A DNA stretch of 6,772 nucleotides, taken from NCBI GenBank assembly GCA_903842475.1, contig CAIMMA010000324.1:1-6772 (forward strand). Direction: 5' to 3'. Made by a program: the position numbers and the translations under genes. Position 1 is the stretch's first letter. Each line of letters opens with the position of its first letter. The DNA comes from an uncultured bacterium (GTDB lineage Bacteria; Desulfobacterota; Desulfobulbia; Desulfobulbales; Desulfobulbaceae). Positions 1 to 5,523 of this stretch are shown piece by piece. Under the pieces are notes generated by a model, which saw only the letters and a list, made by a program, of their open reading frames with translations, was not told the DNA's origin and did no database searches.

Positions 1-1
1 C

Positions 2-2791
2 TACGTTGGCGCCCCGGATGCCACCGATGTCATCGTGATCATGGGTTCCGGCGCCCTGACCGTGGCCTCCACCATCGAGCACCTCGTCGCCGAAGGCGCC
101 CGGGTCGGTATGGTTATCGTCCGCCTGTTCCGTCCGTTCGATCCCGCGGCCATGGTCAACGCCCTGCCGCCGACCGTCGAGCGCATCACCGTGCTTGATC
201 GCACCAAAGAGCCGGGCTCCAACGGCGACCCGCTCTATCTTGACATTCGCGCCGCTGTCGGCGAGGCTGCCGAAGCCAACCACACCATGTTCACCCCGGT
301 TATCCTCAACGGCCGCTATGGTCTGGGTTCCGCGGAGTTCACCCCGGCCATGGTTAAGTCGGTGTTTGACAACATGGCCTCGCTGGCACCAAAGAAGAAA
401 TTCTGTGTCGGTCCCAACGATGATGTCACCTTCACCAGCCTTACCTACGACAAATCCTTCAACATCGAAGGATCCGATGTCTACCGGGCGCTGTTCTACG
501 GTTTGGGTTCCGACGGTACCGTCGGCGCCAACAAGAACACCATTAAAATCATTGGTTCCGAGACCGAGAACTCCACCCAGGGGTATTTTGTTTACGACTC
601 CAAGAAATCCGGTTCCATGACCGTTTCGCATCTGCGGTTCGGTAAAAACCAGGTTGTCGCCCCGTACCTGATCAACAAGGCCAACTTCATCGCCTGTCAC
701 AACCCGGCCTTCCTCAACACCTACGACATGCTGGCCAACCTCGAACCGGGCGGCACCTTCCTGCTGACCACCAGCTACGACAAAAACCAGATCTGGGATA
801 GCCTGCCGTCTCTGGTGCAGAAACAATTGATCGACAAAAAGGTCAAATTCTACATCATCGATGCGGTCAAACTGGGCCTGGCACTGGGCCTGGGCGCTCG
901 TATCAACATGATCATGCAGACCGCTTTCTTTGCGATCTCCGGCATCATCAGCAAAGATGAAGCGATCAAGGCGATCAAAAAAGCCATCAAAAAGTCCTAC
1001 GGCACCAAGGGCGACAAGGTCGTCAACATGAACTACGGCGCAGTTGACGGCGCCATCGAGAACATCGTCGAGATCAAGATCCCGAAAAAGATCACCGGTC
1101 ATGAGATGCCCCCGATCGTTCCTGCTGATGCTCCCGATTTCGTCAAGAACATCACCGCCAAGATGATGGAAGGGCATGGCGAGGACATCAAGGTCTCCGA
1201 ATTCCCCAATGACGGCCGCTGGCCGACCGCCACCACCCAGTGGGAAAAACGCAACATCGCGGTTACGGTTTCCCAATGGGATGCCGAAACCTGTATCCAG
1301 TGTGGTCGTTGTTCCCTGATCTGCCCGCACGGTTGTATCCGGATGAAGGTTGCCACTCCTGCCGCCCTCAAGGCTGCCGGCGCCGGACCCACCTTCAAAA
1401 CCGCCGATGCCGTAGGAAAAGAGTTCAAGGACATGAAGTTCACCATGCAGGTCTCCACCGCTGACTGCTGCGGCTGTACCCTGTGTGTCACCGTTTGCCC
1501 GGCACGTAAAAAGGACAAAGACGGCAACAAGACTGAAGTTCGCGCTCTTAGCATGATGACCAACACCGAAGAATTGCGTCTGGCTGAAGTCGAGAACTGG
1601 AAGACCTTCCTGAGACTGCCGGAAGTTGACGAAAGCCTGATCAACGTCGGCACCATCAAGGGCAGCCAGTTCAAACGGCCGCTGTTCGAGTTCTCCGGCG
1701 CCTGTGCCGGTTGCGGCGAGACCCCGTACATCAAACTGGTCACCCAGATGATCGGCGATCGGATGCTGGCTTCCAATGCCACCGGATGTTCTTCGATCTA
1801 CACCGGCAACCTGCCGACCACCCCGTACTGCAAGCGCGAAGACGGACGCGGACCGGCTTGGTCCAACTCCCTGTTCGAGGACAACGCCGAGCATGGTCTT
1901 GGTATGCGTCAGGCCGTCGACAAACTGGCCAGCCAGGCTACCGAACTTGTCCATGCCGCAGTGAAAGACGGCTTAGTCACCCAAGCGTTGGCCGATTCCA
2001 TCCTGAATGCCAGCCAGGCTACGCAGATGGAGATCGAAGCCCAACGTGGTCGGGTCGCCGAATTGAAAGCTGCACTGGAAGGGAATAAAGAAAAAGTAGC
2101 CAAGCGACTGTACCATTGTGCCGATTACCTGGTGAAAAAATCCGTATGGATCATCGGTGGCGACGGTTGGGCGTATGACATCGGTTACGGCGGTTTGGAT
2201 CACGTCCTTGCTTCCGGTCAGAACGTCAATGTTCTGGTCATGGATACCGAGGTCTACTCCAACACCGGCGGTCAGATGTCCAAATCCACCCCGCGGGCGG
2301 CGGTTGCGCAGTTTGCAGCCGGCGGAAAGAATGCTCCTAAGAAAAACATGGGGCTGATCTTCTCCACTTTCGGTACGGTCTATGTCGCCCGCATTTCGCT
2401 CGGCGCCAATCCGCAGCAGGCTGTCAAGGCCATTCAGGAGGCCGAGGCTTATGACGGTCCGTCGCTGATCATCGCTTATGCGCATTGCATCAACCATGGC
2501 ATCAACATGGCCATGGGTCTGGAGCAGCAGAAGAAGGCGGTTGAGTGCGGTCACTGGTCACTGTTCCGTTACAATCCTACGCTTGAGGCTGAAGGCAAAA
2601 ACCCGATGATCATCGACTCCAAAGAGCCGACCATCACCTTTGCCGATTATGCTTTGAACGAGAATCGCTACCGGATGCTGAAGTTGGCTAACCCGGAGCA
2701 TGCGGAAGAGTTGATGGCCGCTTCGCAGAAAGACGTAACCAAGGCTTGGAAAATGCTCAAAGGTTGGGCTAAAGCGCTTGACGTTGAGTAA
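2..2791 (+). CDS. nifJ: Pyruvate:ferredoxin (flavodoxin) oxidoreductase, 5'-truncated by the window edge
   Basis: Single-chain enzyme that oxidatively decarboxylates pyruvate with CoA to acetyl-CoA and CO2, passing electrons to ferredoxin or flavodoxin in the cytoplasm; it can run in reverse for CO2 fixation. The frame is open from base 2; 929 residues are visible. In fragment numbering: end of domain II (start to about 125), gamma-like domain III (about 150-360), two [4Fe-4S] motifs CxxCxxCxxxCP (C431, C434, C437, C441 and C489, C492, C495, C499), then the proximal-cluster and TPP domain with CAGC (C568, C571), ATGC (C596), GDG at about 720 with a downstream NTGG, and C829 in AHCINHG. These match the Desulfovibrio africanus ligands Cys812, 815, 840 and 1071 (recalled from the structure) with a constant offset, so about 244 N-terminal residues lie outside the window. 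All ligands are intact. The C-terminus stops about 60 residues short of the D. africanus enzyme, so the oxygen-protective domain VII is absent. Stop TAA at 2789-2791. Also called por or pfor. Confidence 0.97.
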   Translation, partial: YVGAPDATDVIVIMGSGALTVASTIEHLVAEGARVGMVIVRLFRPFDPAAMVNALPPTVERITVLDRTKEPGSNGDPLYLDIRAAVGEAAEANHTMFTPVILNGRYGLGSAEFTPAMVKSVFDNMASLAPKKKFCVGPNDDVTFTSLTYDKSFNIEGSDVYRALFYGLGSDGTVGANKNTIKIIGSETENSTQGYFVYDSKKSGSMTVSHLRFGKNQVVAPYLINKANFIACHNPAFLNTYDMLANLEPGGTFLLTTSYDKNQIWDSLPSLVQKQLIDKKVKFYIIDAVKLGLALGLGARINMIMQTAFFAISGIISKDEAIKAIKKAIKKSYGTKGDKVVNMNYGAVDGAIENIVEIKIPKKITGHEMPPIVPADAPDFVKNITAKMMEGHGEDIKVSEFPNDGRWPTATTQWEKRNIAVTVSQWDAETCIQCGRCSLICPHGCIRMKVATPAALKAAGAGPTFKTADAVGKEFKDMKFTMQVSTADCCGCTLCVTVCPARKKDKDGNKTEVRALSMMTNTEELRLAEVENWKTFLRLPEVDESLINVGTIKGSQFKRPLFEFSGACAGCGETPYIKLVTQMIGDRMLASNATGCSSIYTGNLPTTPYCKREDGRGPAWSNSLFEDNAEHGLGMRQAVDKLASQATELVHAAVKDGLVTQALADSILNASQATQMEIEAQRGRVAELKAALEGNKEKVAKRLYHCADYLVKKSVWIIGGDGWAYDIGYGGLDHVLASGQNVNVLVMDTEVYSNTGGQMSKSTPRAAVAQFAAGGKNAPKKNMGLIFSTFGTVYVARISLGANPQQAVKAIQEAEAYDGPSLIIAYAHCINHGINMAMGLEQQKKAVECGHWSLFRYNPTLEAEGKNPMIIDSKEPTITFADYALNENRYRMLKLANPEHAEELMAASQKDVTKAWKMLKGWAKALDVE

Positions 2792-2824
2792 CAAACACCA
2801 CCCCTTGCGGGTGCTGTGAAACAC

Positions 2825-2860
2825 AAAAGCCCTGCCGGGAAACCGGCAGGGCTTTTTTTT
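2825..2860 (+). terminator. Rho-independent terminator of the oxidoreductase gene
   Basis: A perfect 14-bp stem (2825-2838 with 2843-2856) closed by a GAAA tetraloop is followed by an unbroken run of eight T (2853-2860), whose first four also pair with the A run on the left arm. It begins 33 bases after the stop codon. The flanking A tract means it could also work leftward, but no gene reads into it from the right. A smaller CACCC/GGGTG hairpin (2799-2813) lies just upstream. Confidence 0.95.
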
Positions 2861-2861
2861 G

Positions 2862-3028
2862 CTGGTGTCATGTCAAGCCTCAGATGTCACAAGATTGCGC
2901 CGCAATTTTGGTTTCCTGCGAGGCACGACTGAGGGCGCATAGCAGCGCTATGTAACCGAAGGAGTAACGAAGTCAGGAAACCAAAAGGGCAAGCAAGAGG
3001 GGACAGACGAGGCTTGAAAGGACACCAG
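2862..3028. repeat. Long imperfect inverted repeat forming one rod-like hairpin; candidate structured RNA or mobile repeat
   Basis: The two ends are complementary over most of their length. Pairing from the outside in: 2862-2869 with 3021-3028 (8 bp); a 3x3 loop; 2873-2881 with 3009-3017 (9 bp); 2885-2888 with 3002-3005; 2895-2898 with 2993-2996; 2902-2903 with 2989-2990; 2906-2918 with 2974-2986 (13 bp, perfect); an apical arm capped by CATAGC/GCTATG (2938-2943 with 2947-2952, loop AGC). Several internal loops are tandem G-A/A-G mismatches. The plus strand is purine-rich in the unpaired parts, as expected if that strand is the folded RNA. There is no plausible ORF. From memory, similar GA-rich repeats are interspersed in Desulfuromonadales genomes; I cannot verify this here. 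Alternatives are a structured ncRNA, a REP-like element, or a non-autonomous mobile element. Confidence 0.7.
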
Positions 3029-3040
3029 GGCGCAATGGTG

Positions 3041-3071
3041 GTTGGCGGAACCGGTTGACTTTATGGCCAAC
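3041..3071 (+). other. Hairpin in the 3' flank of the rod element
   Basis: GTTGGC at 3041-3046 pairs with GCCAAC at 3066-3071; the loop contains the palindrome AACCGGTT (3049-3056). It lies between the rod (ends 3028) and the T-tailed hairpin at 3076, so it may be another domain of the same transcript. A competing hairpin CACCA/TGGTG (3023-3027 with 3036-3040) abuts it on the left. Confidence 0.4.
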
Positions 3072-3075
3072 GAAT

Positions 3076-3115
3076 AAGGGCGCCGCTGATTGCAGCCGAC
3101 GCCCTTGGATTTTTT
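3076..3115 (+). terminator. Candidate intrinsic terminator ending the structured intergenic element
   Basis: AAGGGCG (3076-3082) pairs with CGCCCTT (3100-3106), with an inner GCTG/CAGC stem across a small internal loop. GGA and six T (3110-3115) follow. The oxidoreductase transcript should already stop at 2860, so a second plus-strand terminator here suggests a separate short plus-strand transcript, although readthrough backup termination is also possible. Confidence 0.5.
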
Positions 3116-3133
3116 CTTCCGTGCAGAAATTCT

Positions 3134-3162
3134 AAAAATTCGGCGGGACAATTCCCCTCGCC
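3134..3162 (-). terminator. Candidate intrinsic terminator of the YkgJ-type gene
   Basis: Read leftward, the sequence starting 13 bases after the TGA stop (3176-3178) forms GGCG, a bulged A, GGG, a six-base loop, then TCC and CGCC, followed by GAATTTTT. The stem is 7 bp with one bulge and one G-T pair and the T run is five, so it is moderate in strength but correctly placed. Confidence 0.6.
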
Positions 3163-3175
3163 TTAACAGGAACGA

Positions 3176-4147
3176 TCAGGAATCGCTCGGCGATTGCTTA
3201 GCGTCCTGGCGTTCTTTCTCTTGCAATGCACGTTCGGCTTTGAGTTCTTCATATTCTTTTTCCGCCTGCTGGAGCGCGGTATCCTGCCGACTCTTGATCT
3301 CGGCCACCTTGATCTTGATTTTTTCTTCCTTGATACTCAGGCCGGCAGCTCCGAACAAGGTGTTCGCCAGATATTTAAAGGAAAAAAGCATAAGCTCGAC
3401 ATCGTCTTCCTTGATCTTGGCAATGGTTTCCGCATCGATTTCATAGGTATCGAGGAAAGAACTCTCAAAGATGAATTTGCGGAAATGGTCCAGATCGGTC
3501 GACGCCATGAAAAACATCCGTTTGGCGGCATCGCTCAACGCGGCCTGCAGCCCGTAGGACTTACGCCGCATCACCAACCGGAGCCATTCCTTGTTCATCT
3601 CGTCACGAACATCAACCCCCTGATCGGCACGCCACTCCCGGATGGTCCAGTGGTTCGGTTCTTCATGCCCTTTGCAGTGGGGCTCCTTGACGAGAAAGAA
3701 AAACTTGTCTTCCTGGGCATCGTCAGAACCCCCTTCATGAAAATCAGCCATCCCCACTGGATAGTAGCGACAAGCCGAAGGACGATCCGTATAAACGGTG
3801 CAGCCCTCGGGGGTGACGAACGGACAACCATTTTTCTCGCCGACCAGTTTGATCTGCACCCCTGGCATGTCGGTCTTTTCCAGGTAGGTCGGTTCGGTGT
3901 ACTGGGTGACAAACTCATGCGCCGGGAGGTTCAGGCGTTTGCGCAGCACCAGGATGTCGTAGGGAGTGAGTATGATCTTGATGTTATGGCAGCACGCGGT
4001 GAAGCAACTGACCTTGGGGTGGCAGGCAAACTGTAATTTCGAATCAAAGGTAAGCTTTTCCGGAAGGATATTGGACGGATTTTTATCGGTTTCCTGTATA
4101 AAATCGGCATCATCATCAACGCCGGCATTCCTATGTTTGTTCATCAT
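3176..4147 (-). CDS. YkgJ-family CxxxCC cysteine-cluster protein with C-terminal coiled coil
   Basis: A 323-residue cytoplasmic protein with no signal peptide or membrane segment. Residues about 40-160 carry the zinc/iron-chelating YkgJ-type domain: C42-x5-C48-x3-C52-C53, then C108, C116 (EGC), C126 (PSAC followed by RYYPVG) and C158, eight cysteines in all. The GCPF...C...DRPSACRYYP stretch is the family's most recognisable part. Members are thought to bind a metal or Fe-S cluster through these cysteines; the biological role is not established. Residues about 165-270 are a mixed helical region I do not recognise, and residues about 272-318 are Lys/Glu-rich and heptad-like, consistent with a coiled coil. 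The ATG at 4147 is chosen because AGAGG lies 7 bases upstream; a second ATG follows at once. It is transcribed alone and leftward, away from the 65-aa gene. Confidence 0.9.
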   Translation of the reverse strand: MMNKHRNAGVDDDADFIQETDKNPSNILPEKLTFDSKLQFACHPKVSCFTACCHNIKIILTPYDILVLRKRLNLPAHEFVTQYTEPTYLEKTDMPGVQIKLVGEKNGCPFVTPEGCTVYTDRPSACRYYPVGMADFHEGGSDDAQEDKFFFLVKEPHCKGHEEPNHWTIREWRADQGVDVRDEMNKEWLRLVMRRKSYGLQAALSDAAKRMFFMASTDLDHFRKFIFESSFLDTYEIDAETIAKIKEDDVELMLFSFKYLANTLFGAAGLSIKEEKIKIKVAEIKSRQDTALQQAEKEYEELKAERALQEKERQDAKQSPSDS

Positions 4148-4154
4148 GGGGGTA

Positions 4155-4159
4155 CCTCT
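4155..4159 (-). promoter_or_regulatory. Shine-Dalgarno of the YkgJ-type gene
   Basis: On the minus strand AGAGG is followed by seven bases and then ATGATG. The spacing favours the first ATG (4147-4145) over the second (4144-4142). It is the only convincing ribosome-binding site in the window. Confidence 0.75.
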
Positions 4160-4184
4160 TACTAGTACGGATTCAAATCAAATC

Positions 4185-4201
4185 GAGCGCTCATTATGAG
4201 C
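4185..4201. promoter_or_regulatory. Overlapping palindromes just downstream of the predicted transcription start; candidate operator
   Basis: GCTCAT-T-ATGAGC (4189-4201) is a perfect 6-bp inverted repeat with a single central base, overlapping the 8-bp palindrome GAGCGCTC (4185-4192). It lies roughly 10-27 bases into the predicted leftward transcript, a typical place for a repressor site; in RNA it would be only a weak hairpin. No regulator gene is nearby to suggest the ligand. Confidence 0.4.
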
Positions 4202-4219
4202 AGAGTATAAAGGGTGTAT

Positions 4220-4247
4220 ATTCTACCATGCCGTTGCCCGCTGTCAA
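4220..4247 (-). promoter_or_regulatory. Sigma70-type promoter for the YkgJ-type gene
   Basis: Read on the minus strand, a perfect TTGACA -35 (4242-4247), a 16-bp spacer and TAGAAT as -10 (4220-4225, five of six consensus bases). The predicted start is near 4212, giving a leader of about 65 bases before the ATG at 4147. An A/T-rich patch at 4261-4274 lies upstream of the -35 and might act as an UP element. Confidence 0.75.
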
Positions 4248-4257
4248 ACTCAATTGG

Positions 4258-4277
4258 GGGTAAAATATTTTTTACCC
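4258..4277. repeat. Inverted repeat upstream of the leftward promoter
   Basis: GGGTAAAA (4258-4265) and TTTTACCC (4270-4277) form a perfect 8-bp inverted repeat with a TATT centre. It starts 10 bp beyond the -35 box on the upstream side. It could be a binding site for a dimeric regulator, an A/T-rich promoter enhancer, or a hairpin in a plus-strand transcript; a run of four T at 4283-4286 makes a weak rightward terminator possible. Confidence 0.45.
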
Positions 4278-4360
4278 GCCCCTTTTCCCGCTATTAAACA
4301 CATAAAAGCCCCTGCTCCACCCTGCTTTTTCTCTCCCGCGGCCTTATCTTTACAAATGGT

Positions 4361-4394
4361 CAGGGAAGGTTGCTTATTTTATTTTTTTTCCCTG
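4361..4394. repeat. Inverted repeat around a T-rich loop upstream of the 65-aa gene
   Basis: CAGGGAA (4361-4367) is repeated inverted as TTCCCTG (4388-4394) with 20 intervening bases that are mostly T. It lies about 55-90 bases before the ATG at 4449, so it could fall in the promoter or 5' leader. The rest of 4278-4448 is pyrimidine-rich, with another T run at 4420-4427, and shows no convincing -35/-10 pair. Confidence 0.35.
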
Positions 4395-4448
4395 CCAAAC
4401 CTGCTAAGAGATAGGCACCTTTTTTTTACTCTGGATACTTTTACCTAC

Positions 4449-4646
4449 ATGAAACGAATTTTTTCCAACTCCATTGACCTGAGCAAAGTTAACACCTTGA
4501 TTTACCATCTCCCGGATGGCCCGACTTTTTCCGTCGAAATGAACGAACTCATGGGATTTTTTGATCTCGACATGGAAATGGGCGATATCTGCGACACCTC
4601 CGAAATCGATGGGGTACTCCATTTTTTCCCCAAAGGAAATGCCTGA
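4449..4646 (+). CDS. Small acidic hypothetical protein, 65 aa
   Basis: I do not recognise this protein. It begins MKRIFSNSIDLSK and ends LHFFPKGNA; the middle and C-terminal half is rich in Asp/Glu and Met, with alternating hydrophobics (SVEMNELMGFFDLDMEMGD) and one cysteine. No signal peptide, membrane helix or known motif is visible. The frame stays open upstream to at least 4254, but that part translates to low-complexity Phe/Pro-rich sequence from a T- and C-rich region, so the ATG at 4449 is the likely start; an ATG at 4356 is possible. There is no good Shine-Dalgarno before either. It is followed after 51 bases by the PHP gene in the same reading frame, separated by a single TGA, so the two are probably co-transcribed. 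Its existence rests on amino-acid composition and position only. Confidence 0.5.
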   Translation: MKRIFSNSIDLSKVNTLIYHLPDGPTFSVEMNELMGFFDLDMEMGDICDTSEIDGVLHFFPKGNA

Positions 4647-4697
4647 CCATCGTCTTTTGTACGCTCCTCCTCTCTCACCTCCGCCTTCCGGCACACC

Positions 4698-5480
4698 ATG
4701 CCTGCTCTGATTGATATAACCATTGATGGCCATGTCCATACCCGCCTGTGCAACCACGCCAGCGGCGAAATGGAAGAATACGTCCAGCAAGGGATACAAC
4801 GGGGCTTGACGACTATGTGCTTTCTGGAACATTTAGAGGCAGGAATCCACTACCAGCCACGCAGTTGGCTGGAAGGCGAATTTGCCTACTATTTCGAGGA
4901 GGGGAGACGACTGCAGCAGCGCTACCGCGGTATCATCGATATCCGGTTGGGCGTTGAGACCGGATATAATCCGGAAGCGGTCAGCCTGCTCCAGGAAAAA
5001 CTGGCCAGGTATTCGTGGGACCGTATCGGGCTTTCCTGTCACTTCCACCGCCACGGCGACCGCCACCTCAACCTGCTGAGCCGCCGTCGGGAAAGCCTGG
5101 AGCAATTGGCAGCCATCGGGGTCGACGGGGTGGTCACGGCGTATCTCGATGCGTTGATCGCGGCGATCGGGATGATCGACTGTGATGTGGTCTGCCATCT
5201 GGATGCAGTGTTACGGCATTATCCTGGCATTGGGTTTAACGAAGACCACCGAAGGCAGATAGAGACCTTGCTGGATGGGATTCAGGCAAAAGGGGCCGCC
5301 CTGGAGATCAACACTTCAGGCATTGACTACCGCGGCTCCCCCTTCCCCGCCCCCTGGATCATCAAAGGGGCTCTGCAACGAGGGATTCCGCTCCACGCCG
5401 GTTCCGATGCCCATAAGCCGGAAGAGGTCGGTCGTTACTTCGACCGACTTCCGCAGTACCTTCAGGAAATCAGCGACTGA
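4698..5480 (+). CDS. PHP-family phosphoesterase, histidinol-phosphatase (HisJ/HisK) type
   Basis: A 260-residue cytoplasmic metal-dependent phosphoesterase, close to the normal length for PHP histidinol-phosphatases, which hydrolyse L-histidinol phosphate to histidinol in the penultimate part of histidine synthesis. The PHP metal-site motifs are present in order: DGHVHTRLCNHASG (H12, H14, H20), FLEH (E44, H45), GVE (E87), SCHFH (H115, H117), CHLD (H167, D169), EINTSG (E203) and GSDAH (D237, H239). No his genes are in view, so the substrate is inferred from similarity; another phosphorylated substrate is possible. The ATG at 4698 is the only start that leaves motif I near the N-terminus; the next Met is at residue 25. 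No Shine-Dalgarno precedes it: the leader is pyrimidine-rich and even contains TCACCTCC (4675-4682), which resembles the 16S tail itself. It is convergent with the signalling gene, with a 43-bp gap lacking a T-tailed hairpin. Confidence 0.88.
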   Translation: MPALIDITIDGHVHTRLCNHASGEMEEYVQQGIQRGLTTMCFLEHLEAGIHYQPRSWLEGEFAYYFEEGRRLQQRYRGIIDIRLGVETGYNPEAVSLLQEKLARYSWDRIGLSCHFHRHGDRHLNLLSRRRESLEQLAAIGVDGVVTAYLDALIAAIGMIDCDVVCHLDAVLRHYPGIGFNEDHRRQIETLLDGIQAKGAALEINTSGIDYRGSPFPAPWIIKGALQRGIPLHAGSDAHKPEEVGRYFDRLPQYLQEISD

Positions 5481-5523
5481 CGCCTCGCCCTGCCGGACCA
5501 GGCACTGCTGATAACCGCCGGGC

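Noticed and set aside
1099..1782. 227-codon open frame on the minus strand inside the oxidoreductase gene, and 1973-2554 likewise
   Set aside because: Antisense shadows of a gene whose cluster and TPP motifs are intact; no own signals.
2861..3115. Retron, group II intron or riboswitch identity for the intergenic element
   Set aside because: No reverse transcriptase is in the window, no intron domain V or known riboswitch core (for example c-di-GMP) is recognisable, and no downstream plus-strand gene lies in position to be controlled.
2948..3151. Short minus-strand ORF and overlapping plus-strand ORF start (3090) in the intergenic element
   Set aside because: They run through the paired arms and terminator hairpins, have no ribosome-binding site and the translations look random.
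3194..4036. 280-codon open frame on the plus strand opposite the YkgJ-type gene
   Set aside because: It is the antisense shadow of a gene with recognisable cysteine motifs, a ribosome-binding site and a promoter; its own translation shows no family features.
4349..4379. TTTACA ... GCTTAT as a plus-strand promoter for the 65-aa gene
   Set aside because: At 17-bp spacing the -10 matches consensus at only three of six bases, and better -10s sit 19-20 bp away; too weak to annotate.
4639..4710. Mini-ORF of 23 codons starting at an ATG beside AAAGGA and overlapping the PHP start
   Set aside because: The AGGA is only a base or two from the ATG, too close to act as a Shine-Dalgarno, and the peptide is Pro/Leu low complexity.
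4404..4832. 142-codon minus-strand ORF across the 65-aa gene and the PHP start
   Set aside because: It overlaps the PHP N-terminus with its metal-binding motif on the other strand; its composition looks like a shadow.
5481..5523. Terminator in the convergent gap between the PHP and HEAT-receiver genes
   Set aside because: A TGCC/GGCA hairpin (5491-5504) can be drawn but there is no T run on either strand.
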